Assembly: GCA_037102815.1 (NCBI GenBank)
Contig: BTPP01000011.1
Coordinates: forward strand, 1 to 64,000
Reading direction: 5' to 3'
Origin: Neurospora intermedia
Taxonomy: Eukaryota > Ascomycota > Sordariomycetes > Sordariales > Sordariaceae
Length of the DNA stretch: 64,000 bases
The position numbers and the translations under genes are program-made. This document shows, piece by piece, positions 12,080-23,301 of the stretch. Numbering within the stretch: position 1 is the first letter of the stretch; each line of letters opens with the position of its first letter. Below the pieces are notes generated by a model, which saw only the letters and a list, made by a program, of their open reading frames with translations, was not told the DNA's origin and ran no database searches.

Positions 12080-12594
12080 CTAGTTGCTAGGGCCACGGCC
12101 TTCCCATACAAACGCAGGGTCAGTGTTTATAGAGGCGGGCTTCGGCGAAACTTCACACTTGTTGGAAGGACCCCTAGATCCTTCAACATATGCCTTTTCG
12201 GTAGTACCACCCTTAGCGTCTCGTTTGGTCGTGCCACGGCTCCCCAACACATACGCATGCTCGGCGCGATTCGCCTCCGGCTCTGGCTCTGTCAGGCTTC
12301 GCGCTTGCTCCCTGCTCGAGGCCCGAGAACCCCAAACAAAGGCCGGCTTGGGGCTGTCGACGATGGAAGCGGCTTCGGGTTCAGCTTCGCGCTTGATAGG
12401 CCCGTGCAAGGTCCAGACATGGGCGGATTCGAAATACTTTTGACAGGCTTGGGCCCACGCATTTTGGTGGTGCCCCAGTGAACCTCATGCGATGGCAGGC
12501 TTGGCTTGGGCCTGGCGGACGCAGGGATGGTGGCAACGGAGGCGAGAAGGCGGAGGCGCAGAGCTGCGAGGGTGTTGGAAGCAGTAGTTGTCAT
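12080..12594 (-). CDS. Candidate Kex2-processed secreted repeat-peptide precursor
   Basis: Downstream of KREAEPEA, a classical Kex2 plus dipeptidyl-peptidase (Glu-Ala/Glu-Pro) processing site as in alpha-factor precursors, four similar cores follow: AFVWGSRASS, AYVLGSRGTT, AYVEGSRGPS and AFVWEGRGPSN, the last ending at the stop. A looser fifth, HVWTLHGPIK, precedes KREA. Spacers hold KRDA, acidic Glu-Pro runs and Asn/Lys-rich stretches. The cores use different codons for the same residues (for GSR: ggt tct cgg, ggg agc cgt, gga tct agg), which points to selection on the protein. Upstream, an open frame from 12594 begins MTTTASNTLAALRLRLLASV and could be a leader, but it lies in another frame and I see no intron of normal length joining them. 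So the N-terminus is unresolved and the gene may be damaged. It could be a pheromone-like or other ribosomal peptide precursor; function is unknown. Confidence 0.45.
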
Positions 12595-14119
12595 GGTCTG
12601 ACGAAGTTGGTGTTAGCCGGGGACGAGGAGAAGGCGATTGGAGGTGTGCTAACCGATACAGATATGCTTTCGAGTCGAGACGTCGAGAATGGGCTTCACG
12701 CTCTCTTATATCGTTTGTTGACGAGCTGATCCTTCCTCCATCATCCACCAACCTTTTGCGTCCCAGGTTTCTCCGTCCTGCTACGCTGCTGACCCAATGG
12801 CAATGCCGGGAACTGACTTCTTTGTCCGACACCGTCTTATGCCAACAACAACAAAAGTCTCTCGCCTGTCCCTGGCGCTGGAAGAGTGTAGATGATGAAG
12901 GACCGTCATCCTCATAGAGTCACTTTGACTCTATCATTTCTGCTGCCCTTCCCACAGCCAGATCCGGTCACCATGTTCAGCTCTTGTTGATGATCCTCAC
13001 GGAGTAAAGGAACGCTACCGGCTGGGAACAGAGACGGGGTCTGGGCTCTCAATCGTGGTTTGGCTTCGGGAGCAATCCGTCAGCAGGATCGGTATTATCG
13101 GAAGCAAGGTCTCAGCTCAACGCCGTGGTCTTCAGAAACCTCACCTTCGGATGGCTACGCCGTCGCCATCCTTGAAGGTAGCTGCTAGCAACCCATGAAC
13201 CTTCCGAAAGCCTGTCTCCAACTTCGGGGCCGCGGTACAGGGAGGATTCGATGTTCAAACGGGTTTGACACATGGTCATGTCGTCCCAGCACAAGGATGT
13301 GAAACCCCACCTCCTCAAGGTTACCTGCATGTAGCCAAGTGCGATCTGACAACACAGTAAGAGATCATATCGGTTTGGACGGTGTCTATGCCTGGGCTGT
13401 ATGGTCGTCGAGGCGGGGATTGTGCGCTTAGGCACTGCTTACACAGTACGAAGTATCAGATGCTGATTCACGCAGCACGCAGCTTCACGTCCAGAGGAAA
13501 TGGAGGGGTGTGTTTGAGAACACCCTCAGGGGCTTTGTTTACTTCCTGACCACAATCACCAACAATCACTTGCATGCATTGCACTGCCTCTTTTCACCAT
13601 TCCATGTCGTACTTTGAGTCATGATCCATCTTCATACCTGTATCGTTGCAACCATGATCCTGTTCGACTGTAAAGACCTTATCTCCATCATGGGGAAGCT
13701 ACTGTTCTCACTGACTCACCTCAGCTGTTTTAGTACCAATCATGAGGTTACAGCGGGCGTTTGGTAGGCGCGCACCGCCCAGTGCTGGTCGCTATGTCAC
13801 CCCGGCTTGCCCAGAGAGGAAAGTCGTCAACTGGGTAATCTTCGCAACGCCACTTCCTGTACAAAATCTCGAATGAGTGTTATATCGAAAATTTGGAATG
13901 GTTTTATGCGGGTGAAGTATTTCAGCATCCTGGTTCCCTCTTGCCTTCTTCATGATATCAGCCCCGGCCCGTTCATCTCTTTCACTACCTCTACGCGTCT
14001 TCCAAAGACAATCATCTCAAAAACACCACCACCTTTGACATCACTCATCGGATAAGAAGTACACCAAGAACCCACCTCACCCCGAACTACTTGACACCAC
14101 CACCTCACCACCAACCACC
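12595..14119. other. Intergenic, nothing recognised
   Basis: Short frames on both strands only. The last 40 bp before the next start are CCACC-rich, typical of a fungal 5' leader. A minus-strand frame at 13112-13435 has no family features I recognise. Confidence 0.5.
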
Positions 14120-14803
14120 ATGTCAGACCCCACCTTCAAAATCGAGACCCCCCGTCTCCTCATCTCCTACCTCCAGCCGGACCTCGACTCGCACTGCGAC
14201 TTCCTCGTCGCCCTCTATAGCACCCCCGAGTTCATTGCCAACAACGGAAAGACATCTGTTACCACCCGTGACATCGCCCGCCGTCAACTCGAGGGCCGCT
14301 TCCGCGCCGAACATGCCCGCAATGGCTACGGCACCTACCTCTTCTCTCTCCGCAACCCTGCGAACCCAGACGATCTGGCCTCCGCCACGCCAATCGGTAC
14401 GGTGTCACTGATGCGTGGGGATGAGCCCGGATCTTATACCGCGCCGGATCTGGGGTTTGCCATTCTGTCGGAGTACATGAAGAAGGGGTTCACGAAAGAG
14501 GCGGCGCAGGCACTGATGGAGTATGTCGAGAGGGTGCAAGGGGTGAAGGATATTCTAGGACTTCATGACCCGGCGAATAAGGCCAGCGGTGCGGTCTTCA
14601 GGAGCTTGGGATTTGTCGACGTGGGCTTGAGGCAACTGTTGGTTTTTGGACCGGATGTAGTTGGGCAGGTGTGGATCAAGAAGGGAATGAGTGAGGATGT
14701 TAGTGTTTATGGGTTGCCCAAGGAGGCACCGGCCACTGTGGCGATGCCGGAAAAGATTGCAGAGGAGGGGGTGACGGAGTCTGTAGGGGCTGTTGCGGTC
14801 TAG
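14120..14803 (+). CDS. GNAT-family N-acetyltransferase
   Basis: This single-exon gene encodes 227 residues that look like an Acetyltransf_3-type GNAT (RimJ/RimL-like), which transfers acetyl from acetyl-CoA to an amine. The N-terminus (FKIETPRLLISYLQPDLDSH) is the usual first strand with the TPRLL signature. A central strand reads TPIGTVSLMRG. LGFAILSEYMKKGFTKEAAQ matches the acetyl-CoA-binding region, where the P-loop Gly pattern is replaced by MKKGFTKEA. The later part (HDPANKASGAVFRSLGFVDVG) is the conserved 'N..S..v..klGF' segment. The start ATG follows a CACCACCA-rich leader in good context. A C-terminal tail of about 40 residues beyond the domain is low in complexity. The substrate cannot be told from sequence. 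Confidence 0.88.
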   Translation: MSDPTFKIETPRLLISYLQPDLDSHCDFLVALYSTPEFIANNGKTSVTTRDIARRQLEGRFRAEHARNGYGTYLFSLRNPANPDDLASATPIGTVSLMRGDEPGSYTAPDLGFAILSEYMKKGFTKEAAQALMEYVERVQGVKDILGLHDPANKASGAVFRSLGFVDVGLRQLLVFGPDVVGQVWIKKGMSEDVSVYGLPKEAPATVAMPEKIAEEGVTESVGAVAV

Positions 14804-15283
14804 AATTGTACAAATGTGAACTCTTTGCTCTGCATACTCTTTTGCTCCGTTGAGCACTCGTGTGTTTTTATACTTGTTGCTCCATGCATGCAATTTTTAC
14901 CTATGGTAATCTTCTTTCCAGCGAAGGTACCTGTAGATACCTCTATGGTGCTCGAATACTTGACCTATCAGCGCAAAAGACACTCAACATCGCGCGGCCC
15001 GGCTGATGAGGAACCCATTCGAGATCAGATATATGATTAATGGTACTACCATTTACCCCGTGAACACTAACTATCTGCAGGTAGTTACGAGCTTCATTGT
15101 GTACCTTATTCTTTTCGTCAGATGATACTTCACCCCTCGGTCAATCTGGAGTCGCCCCGACCAACTTATTAAAGTCGATGTATGTAGAGGCAATAATGCT
15201 CACCACCCCATTCCCGAAAGAATTCGTCTGGCTCTTTCCAGCATTGATGAAATTGTTACCTCTCAACAACTAAGAAAAGGCTG
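14804..15283. other. Intergenic between convergent genes
   Basis: The 3' regions of the GNAT gene and the small membrane protein gene. Nothing else was recognised. Confidence 0.5.
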
Positions 15284-15765
15284 CTAAGGATTTATTTGCC
15301 CCAATTCTTTGAAGCAATACTGAAGTAACACCCTCCACTTAAACTCCTCTTCTGGCTTTAGTATACGTAACTCGTCGAGATCGACAGAATAATGAAAGTG
15401 GATTATATCCTGACGAAAAATTGTGTCAGCATTCGATTGGAAAAGGGTGACGGAACTCTGTACCGGTAACTAGGTAGGTAGGTGAGTACCTCTAGGGAGG
15501 CTCTTACCTGACAGTACTGCTGGTGAAGGGTGGAGACTAAGAAGTCTTGTGGCTTCGGTGCAGTCTTGTACCAAAAGACCAATGTCGTGAGCCATCCCAA
15601 ACTGAGAAAAGCCACTGCTATGAGAAGGATGCGATTGTTTTGCCCCTTCCTGGCAACTGAATGGCCCCGAACATTTAGGGCCTTTTTTTCGTCGTCTGAT
15701 TGAATCCGTCCATCGAGATTGTGTGGACTGTCTGATGGGGGGGCGGTCTTGGACTGCATTGTCAT
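15284..15765 (-). CDS. Small single-pass membrane protein, 127 aa
   Basis: This two-exon gene (15765-15508 and 15409-15284) is joined by an intron with a GTAAGA donor, a CTGAC branch site and a CAG acceptor. Splicing keeps phase 0 and extends the open frame to 127 residues, whereas the unspliced frame ends soon after the donor. The N-terminal 44 residues are polar and basic (KALNVRGHSVARKGQNNR). A hydrophobic stretch, about residues 45-65 (RILLIAVAFLSLGWLTTLVF), should span the membrane. A short acidic tail follows (LRILKPEEEFKWRVLLQ). I do not recognise the family. The single helix near the middle with a basic cytosolic side suggests a type II or tail-exposed membrane protein; location is unknown. 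Confidence 0.6.
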
Positions 15766-17491
15766 TGGGAAGTTTGATGTTGCGATGGAAGTTCCCCGAT
15801 ATTCGACCTTGAGACAGAAAGGATGAAGAAAAGCCGAGAGCTTGACAGGAAACTACTTCTACAGATACAAATTTGGGGCAAAGGGGAAGATATTTGAACT
15901 CCTCGGCCTTTGTCCGACCATCATCAAGACTGTCGCAAGCTTAAGGTAGGTATGCTGGAGGCCCGTAACCGAACAGTAACAAACAAGGGTACAGGAAGTG
16001 GTCCAAACGCCGGTCTTATGCACTTGACATGTCACTTCTCTGCAAACACCGTGGCTGTCGATGATCGGTCATATTTTGACCTTTTCTACGCTTGACCGTC
16101 CACTCCATCTCAGTTCTTAGGGGCCCTATCAAGGAGAGTTCTGGAGGATGGAACAAAAGGAGACATTGCCAATTGTGGAGCACAGTGACCGGAATTGAGC
16201 GGGGCTTCTGCGGGCGGCCCGCAGTCAGCGGCCCGGGCCCTACAACCGGCCGAATCAATGACAAGAGTTCTCCGAAACTAGAGGTATCGACATAACTCTG
16301 ATCACTTGTACCATGCGTCCTTGGCCCTGTATAGTTCACAATTTCTGGGTATGTAAGTAGGTACCTAGTATTGCGTCTTGTCCCAGTGATGATCGAGTGT
16401 TTGCGATGGACCGATTACGCGAATCACACAAGATGTACGAAATCTGAAGACTCCCACTCATGATGAGGGTACATGCTGCCTCGTTACACTCACTTCAGAT
16501 CTGGACGTTGATGTCTTTCGTCGTGATGAAGCTGACTCGATGTAAATAGGAGCGCCCCCCGCGCCCTCCAGTCCTGTCACTTGCGCCTCCTTCCGACCTT
16601 CGTTTGATCCCCGTACTTTCTGGTTTTAGCTATATGTAGTCGTAGGTAGGTACCTTTTGGCAGGAGCGGTCAATTCTGCAGCATTCTTCTTCTTGCATAA
16701 ACATGTAGGTACTTTCAGAACCTGACAGCCGACAAACATCATCCGCCCGGACAAAGAAACTGAAAGCCTTCATAGTACACACAGGAAATCTGGAAGTAGA
16801 CTTATATGACTCTTACAAATACCAGGTAAGCAGGTCACTTAGAGGTACTTACCTCTAGCCTTGAAACCGCGTACAGAGAAAGAAGCAAAACTCACTTCTT
16901 GAGCGTAGTCGAGTGGGTGAAAGGTTGATCTTCTGCCTCGAAGATGTGTATCATTTCTGACCTGAAGTCTGCTTCCAGTCTACCGCTGCTTCCCAAGAGC
17001 TTTCATTTCTAGGCCAAGCTGGGAGGTATCCTCAGATACCGGGTTCAGCCATGCCTTTTTCCTTCTTTTCTTCAGCTGGCCAGCTGCGATTGTTGTCGAT
17101 TCCTTCCTCTGCTTCTCCATCCTCTCCCGGGAGTCGATGTTGGCGTCCCTAGAGGTAACAGTACCTACCTGTATCTTCTGTCGGTTTCACTGTAGAGGTG
17201 TTGAGGAAGTGTAGAGAATTGAAGTTGAGGCAAAGTTCAAGCACGGGATGGGTACCTCTAGAGGTACTAAAACTGACCGAAGGAGTAGGTAGTCTATACC
17301 TAGGTAAATGTAATTCATGTTCTAAAGATTGTATGTACAATGTCACTCTCTGCCCCTATCGCGTTCGTCAAACCACCACCGAAACAACTATATACAAGAA
17401 CGCTCGTGTTCTCCTCTACAGGCATCCATCGTCACCCTTCGTGAGTTCGGTCTCAGCCTCATGGCTTCAACACAAACTTCTCTTGAAAAGC
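15766..17491. other. Intergenic with palindromic GGTACCT words
   Basis: No gene was recognised. Several ACCTACCT/AGGTAC words occur, including a perfect 16-bp palindrome GTACCTCTAGAGGTAC at 17252-17267. The right end is the 3' region of the xylanase gene. Confidence 0.5.
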
Positions 17492-18924
17492 TTACAAGCA
17501 CTGGCTATACCAAGGGTTCTGAACCTTGCAGGTATACGGGGCCTGGCAAGCAGTGGGGCCCGTGTAGCCGTTACCACCGCACTGCGCCCAACGCGCCTGC
17601 TGCGCGCCAGTAGAGGAACCGGTGGCCGGCTTGGCCGGCTGGGCAGCAGGCGCCGCCGTGGCCTTGGGGGCAGTGGCGGTCGCCTCACAGGCAGGGGCGG
17701 TCGCAATCGCGGTCCTGAGGGTCGTGTGCACAGCAGGAGGGGCGTTGGCGTTCTTGGCAGGAGCAGGGGCTTTCGTCGCCGCAGCGGCCAAGACGGAGCT
17801 GATAGCGGAATAGGCGGGCTTCTTGTTGAAGTTGCTATCAAAGATCGCAGCGTTACCGTTCTGGATCCAGTTGTACTTGTCGATGAAGCCCCAGATGGTG
17901 ACACCGACGCAGCCGTCGACGTCCACGCAGGAGCCAACCATGTTGGCATAGTCGGTAGCCTGTTGGGCCTGGACGGAGGAGGAGGAGGGCTGGTTCTTGT
18001 GCGCAATGTCGAGCTCGGTATAGGCAACCTCAACACCGAGAGCGGTGAAGCGCTTGAGGAGGTTGGCCATGGCAGTGCGCGAGGGCGTGCCGCCGACAGT
18101 CATATGGGCCTGGAAACCGACACCATCAATGGGGGCGCCGGCAGCCTTGATGAGCTTGACGAGCTCAAGGGCCCTTTCGGTCTTGGCGCCGTTGTACTCG
18201 AGGTTGTAGTCGTTGTAGTAGCTGGGAGGTGTTAGTTGTTGTGTACGATTATGTTGGTGTGGCTGATGCAAAGAGCGGCAGACTCACAGCTTGGCGTTGG
18301 GATCAGCCTTCTTCGCAGCCTTGAAGGCAATGGGGAAGTAATCCGTCTTGAAGGTCTTGAAGAAGATCGAATCGCGGTAGTTGCCTTGAGCATCATCGGA
18401 GATGGCCTCGTTCACAACGTCCCAGGCGTAGCACTGGCCCTTGTAGTGGCCCATGACATTGCTGATGTGCGACTCGATGACGGACTGAAGGGTGTTACGG
18501 TTCCAGGAGCCGTTGGAGACTGTATATTCCCTGTCAGTACACCGTTCCATCCCCACATCTACCTCATCGATAAAAGGCAGAGGTACTCACCCCACGAAGG
18601 CAGCTGGCTGTACCAAACCAGCGTGTGGCATCTCAAGAGCTGTCCGTTGCTCTTGGCCACTCCAGCAACAATATCTCCCGATTGGAAGGTGAACTTTCCG
18701 GGTTGGCCCTCGGTGGCATCCCACTTCATGCCGTTCTCGGGAGTGAGCTGGCCGAACTCGTGCACGTTGTTGATAATGTTACGGTATGTGGTATCCGAGG
18801 TGATGGTGCCTTCCTGGCCAGCAGTACCGAAGTACTTGAGACCGGCAGCGACGGCGAGATCGTTGAGCTGGGCGGTAACGCCGGCCGCAGCGAAGATGAC
18901 AGAAAGAACGGTGGGGAGATGCAT
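17492..18924 (-). CDS. Secreted GH10 endo-1,4-beta-xylanase with C-terminal CBM1
   Basis: This enzyme cuts xylan backbones outside the cell. Three exons (18924-18591, 18519-18288, 18221-17492) give 431 residues. The order is: signal peptide about 1-18 ([18 protein letters not shown]); GH10 barrel with [25 protein letters not shown], acid/base Glu149 in WDVVNEAI and nucleophile Glu258 in AYTELDI; an Ala/Pro/Thr-rich linker from about residue 330; and a 33-residue fungal cellulose-binding module (399-431) with four Cys and the aromatic residues for cellulose contact ([12 protein letters not shown] to NPWYSQCL). The first two introns fall inside the catalytic domain and restore conserved motifs when removed. 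Expression is probably carbon-regulated as for other fungal xylanases, but I see no assigned site. A 345-codon plus-strand frame here is a shadow. Confidence 0.97.
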
Positions 18925-20422
18925 GTTGTTGACTTGTAAAGGTAAAGAGTGACTTGGACGTAATGAGTGACTGAATGGAAGAAGAAGCTGTTGATGGGGA
19001 TAGAAAACTTGAGAGATCGGGAAAGGGAAGTGACGATGGGTCTTATACTCGTCCTCTCCGCGCCGTGACCTTGTGAAGTAACGCACCCCCAGATCATCCA
19101 TGCCAGTCACCTCCTGTCCATCCTCAATCCTGAATTCGGTTTGGTGGTTCCATGTCCCGGCAAGATCTCGCCGTCTTCCATCCTTCCATGCTGGGGACCT
19201 TGTGGTCAGCATCGACATGGAGCCAAGGCGAAGTTACATCCAGCCCAGTCCCAGGATTTGGCGCCAGGCCCATGGAACGATAGCGAATGGACCGATGTTA
19301 CGGTTGTTAGGTGCTCGAGAAAACCAGGAGTTCCCTAAGGTAGCTTTTCTAGTGGAGCGCTTCATGTTGCGAGGGGAAGCATTGGCCCCTGGCGGCTCTC
19401 GACTCCCATATCATTTGCAAACCTCGGCTTCTTGGCCCTTTTTGTGAGTCGCGTCATAGAAGCCCAGTCCATATAGATTTCAATCGGAAAAGCCAACCGA
19501 GGGAAGGCCGATAGGGCCACTGGTTCCATGCGTGAATCAGTCAAGGGTACGTATCGAGACTCTACCGGGGACCCGGATACGGATTCACTTACCTGTGCGC
19601 TTCCAGTTTCACTGCTCGTTGAATCATGAAACACTTGGCCGTCGGTGAACCAAACATGAGCCTCTTTCCTCTTTGGGCAACGCTTTCGATGTTCGGCATG
19701 AGCCGGACTCCTTCTTTCCAGGTTGTGTTTCACTTCCACTCCAGCTTCCACGTGGGGCTAAATTGCAGGAGACATTGCGATGTAACGCTGTGATCTTGGC
19801 ACGGAGGTTACTAAAACCGCTAGGTTCCGAGGAACGCTAGCTCCCGTGGACGAAAAGAGAAGAATTAGCGAAACGGTGATGCCGTTAGCGACCTACAAGC
19901 GAGGTTAGTGAGGACTCAACACGATGTTTCGGTAAGTGGGGACCGAGGAAGAGCGGTAAAGTCCAGGCTATTTCTCTCCATCATCCCATCGTGCGGGCTC
20001 AAATGAAAAGGGACAAAGCGAGGAGGTAACAGATAAACAAATTGTCGATTGCTCCTGTAACTGGTATGTTCAACATCCAAACCCAGCGCATTCATCCCCC
20101 TCTACATGTACCTGAATCGTCTTTTCGTACTTTCAGTCGGATCCTCTTTCTGTGCCTCAATCTGTCTTGCATCCGTCCAGATGTCCATCTACCGCCATGA
20201 AAATCCAAAAGCAAAACAAGGTTGTACAAAGAAGCTCGCCCAACGACAGCTTCAAAGAGAAGAGAATCGCATACAATCTGTTTCTTTTTAGACAATCCGA
20301 TGTCAATCAAACCACTCCAGATACCAGTGACTTGAACCAGCTCCTCCCCGTTGTCACTTCAGCCGTTCCTCAGATCCATCTAGGCGACTGAGAACCCACA
20401 GGACAAGTGAGTACATGCCCAC
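18925..20422. other. Intergenic, nothing recognised
   Basis: This holds the promoter side of the xylanase and the 3' side of the repeat-protein gene. No RNA gene or transposon end was seen. Confidence 0.5.
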
Positions 20423-21349
20423 TTACTCCCGCTTAAACCTGAACTTCTTCTCCTTCGCATCACCCTTTCCAGCGTCATTCTTCTGGTGAGAATTGTCCTC
20501 CTCCTCGTGAGAATCATCCTCGCTTTGGTGCGAATCATCCTCCTTCTGGGAATCATTCTTCTGGTGAGAATCATCCTCCTCCTGGTGAGAATCATCCTCC
20601 TTCTGGTGGGAATCATCCTCGTTCTGGTGGGAATTATCCTCGTTCTGGTGAGAATCATCCTCGTTTTGGTGAGAATTGTCCTCGTTCTGGTGAGAATCAT
20701 CCTCCTTCTGGTGGGAATCATTCTTCTGGTGAGAATCGTTCTCCTTCTGGGAATCATCATCCTTCTTCGAATCGTCATCCTTCTTGGAATCATCATCCTT
20801 CGAATCATCGTCCTTCTTCGAATCATCGTCTTTCTTGGAACCATCATCCTTCTTCGAATCATCGTCCTTCTTGGAATCATCGTCTTTCTTGGAATCATCA
20901 TCCTTCTTCGAATCATCATCCTTCGAATCATCGTCCGCCTTGGAATCATCGTCCTTCTTGGAATCATCGTCCTTCTTGGAATCATCGTCCTTCTTGGAAT
21001 CATCGTCCTTCTTGGAATCATCATCCGCCTTGGAATCATCGTCGGCATCAGCCTTGGTGTCATCGCCATCGTCAGCGGCGTTGTTGTTCGCACCCTGGCC
21101 GGCGGCAGCGGTCGTAGCGGCCGCGTTCTGTGTCAGAAGTGACAGACCGGCGATCTGGCGCTTGTCGCGGCCGAGGGCGTACAAGAAGCGCTTGCCGTTG
21201 GCGGTGGCGGCTGGGGTGGCGGTCACGACGGTGACGCCGGTGGGCAAGGTGACGCCGGTGGGGAGGGTGACACCGGAGGGGACGGTGACGGTGATGGCCT
21301 CAATGGAGCCGGCGGCGGCAAGGAGGAGGGCGAGGGTGGTGGACTTCAT
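20423..21349 (-). CDS. Secreted Asp/Ser/Lys/His repeat protein, 308 aa
   Basis: This single-exon frame starts with a good signal peptide (MKSTTLALLLAAAGSIEA, residues 1-18). Next come three copies of a (P)TGVTLP-like segment, then possible Kex2 sites GKR and RDKR near residues 53-64. The rest is low complexity: first about fifteen DDDSKK-type hexapeptides, then about fifteen DDSHQK/EDDSHQN heptapeptides, ending in a basic tail (KEKKFRFKRE). It should be disordered and strongly acidic, with many Ser next to Asp that suit casein-kinase-like phosphorylation. His/Asp runs could bind metal, which is inference only. Because the DNA repeats are 18-21 nt, other frames also stay open across this region; the signal peptide and the acidic, secreted-type composition decide the frame. 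No family recognised. Confidence 0.7.
   Translation of the reverse strand: MKSTTLALLLAAAGSIEAITVTVPSGVTLPTGVTLPTGVTVVTATPAATANGKRFLYALGRDKRQIAGLSLLTQNAAATTAAAGQGANNNAADDGDDTKADADDDSKADDDSKKDDDSKKDDDSKKDDDSKKDDDSKADDDSKDDDSKKDDDSKKDDDSKKDDDSKKDDGSKKDDDSKKDDDSKDDDSKKDDDSKKDDDSQKENDSHQKNDSHQKEDDSHQNEDNSHQNEDDSHQNEDNSHQNEDDSHQKEDDSHQEEDDSHQKNDSQKEDDSHQSEDDSHEEEDNSHQKNDAGKGDAKEKKFRFKRE
20450..21060. repeat. Coding minisatellite (18-nt and 21-nt units)
   Basis: Tandem units of about 18 bp (TCCTTCTTGGAATCATCG type) and then about 21 bp (TGGTGAGAATCATCCTCCTTC type) make up the repeat part of the secreted protein gene. Both lengths are multiples of three, so copy-number change would not shift the frame. 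Several units differ at third positions. Confidence 0.85.
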
Positions 21350-23301
21350 GATGACTTCAGTTAGTCGTGAAAGATGCCCTCGATGTTGGGTTGTGTTGAG
21401 GATATGAAGATGGTAAGATAGGTGAAGTTCAAGCGAGAGTTACTGTTCTTCTGGTTGCGTAGATTGTCGAAAGAACAGAAGCGGTGTGCTGAGAGATGAT
21501 GAGGGAAAATGATCAACAGAGAAGTGAGTTGTGACGCAGCTAAATAGATGTTTCGATGATGGTGACCTCATGACCTTGTAAAGCTTAGAGCGTCCAACAT
21601 CTCCCAGATCACTCACTCGCTCTGTCCCCGAAGCGTCTCGAAGCATGCGATCTCACGACTCTCGCAGACCCTAGTAGGCTGTGCTGCAGTTGCTTGCTTT
21701 CGACCCTTTGCCTTTGGTTCGAGGAGTTTAATGGAGCTGAATATGGTGTGCTATACTATTACGATTGCCGTGGCCTGTTTCCTGACTTCAAAGCCTCTCC
21801 TGCTTGCCTCTGACCTCTGCCAGAGGCTCTTCCTCGACCTCACGCTTCCGTGGGTCGACAATGTGTATCTCCCACCAGCAGAATCAAACTATTCGCCCCT
21901 ACTCAGCCAGCTCTGAGAATGCAGCACAGCCTTGTCAGGGTCGGCTTTGTGGCTCATATTGGACATTGCCTAAGACAGAGGTGTGAGGTGGACTTGGTAT
22001 GCAGTGTCCATGACTTGAAGCTTTTCGAAAGTTGAAGGGCCCTCTTGGAGATTTCTGGATGACAGGGTGAGTAGTCAATCAGCTGATTCATGTGAACATT
22101 GCAAAAAATTGGGAAGTTATTTGCTAGAAAACGTAAAGATGTTCTGATCTCTGAGGAGGCGATACACTACACCTGCACATCAGCTGTGCAGTCAGACGGG
22201 TGCACCCGCTGCCGAATGGGACGAGTCGATGGAAATTGAACCTGGCCTGCTGTTGTGGATATGCATTCTTGCATACAATCGTGGCTTGCAGCTCATGTAT
22301 GTCCCCCGCAATGACGGACGATCTATGTCGTTGACATCAGATCGCCAGAATCCTCAAACATGGGAGAGGGAAATCATGTGAAGTCAAGTTCAGGATGAGA
22401 AGAAGAGAAATTTGTCTGATTGCGAGTGGATGCGGACGCGGACATCCCCTTTCCAGATCTTGGTTGTAAGGAAGAGAGAAAAGAGAAAAGAAGAAAAATC
22501 GATGCGCTCAGATACCAGAACCCGAGAGAGACGTTCTGATCGTGGCATTGTGAATTAAGGAACAAATTCACGGTTTCCCTCGGTGGCATCCAACCCTTTA
22601 ACGGCGACGGAAGTTCTCCTTTTCTCTTAGACAGATTCTAGCAGCAGCGAAAGATTACTGTACGACTGACTGCTGGTCAAGCAATGAAGGTTTGTATCTG
22701 GTATCGGGTGAAGTTCAATCGCCACGGGCCGTCCCCTTCCAACATATGTGGTCCAGCGTTTCAACCGGAGATAGCATCAAGTGCCGAGATGCGGGGCTCT
22801 CCGTTTTGTGTGTACTAGCTGTGCCGTCCTCCCAGGCTCAGCATGATATGGCTGCGCTCTATGCTTGTCGCTTGTGAGGTCCGGCGAACCGGCTCGCGGG
22901 GCTGAACGACAATATTGGATGCCCGTGTAGTGATGAGCCAGTTTCATGTATAAGAGCTGTCTCTCCAATCATAAGCTGGGGTTGGCGGTCGTGTATAGAA
23001 AAGCGCGGAAATGGATGTGGCGGCCACTCAAGGCGACGTTGACCCCTCATTCCCAACTTGCAGAACCGTCGATGAGGCAGGAATTGGGAAAGGAAACACT
23101 TTCATGGCTGTTGATGTTCACCTAGTACTTATGTTGCAACGAAGCACTTGCTTCTTCTGATTGCTTGCTGGATACCCATCTTCTCCTCGACCACTGGACC
23201 GGGGGAACAGCATCCGCTTGAACTGGGGATGCTGCCCACTTCCATCACTTGATCAAAAAAAACCCCAACAACCGAAGCGCAACATGACCACCAAAGAATA
23301 A
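21350..23301. other. Intergenic, nothing recognised
   Basis: This holds the upstream region of the repeat-protein gene and of the MFS gene. Short frames without family features. The first exon of the MFS gene might lie here but I could not identify it. Confidence 0.45.

Noticed and set aside
17198-18235. Plus-strand 345-codon frame
   Set aside because: Antisense shadow of the xylanase gene and linker; low-complexity Gly/Arg translation.
20380-21142. Other long frames across the repeat protein (MIPRRT repeats on minus, LLVRIILL repeats on plus)
   Set aside because: By-products of 18/21-nt repeats; only the minus frame starting at 21349 has a signal peptide and a non-repeat N-terminus.
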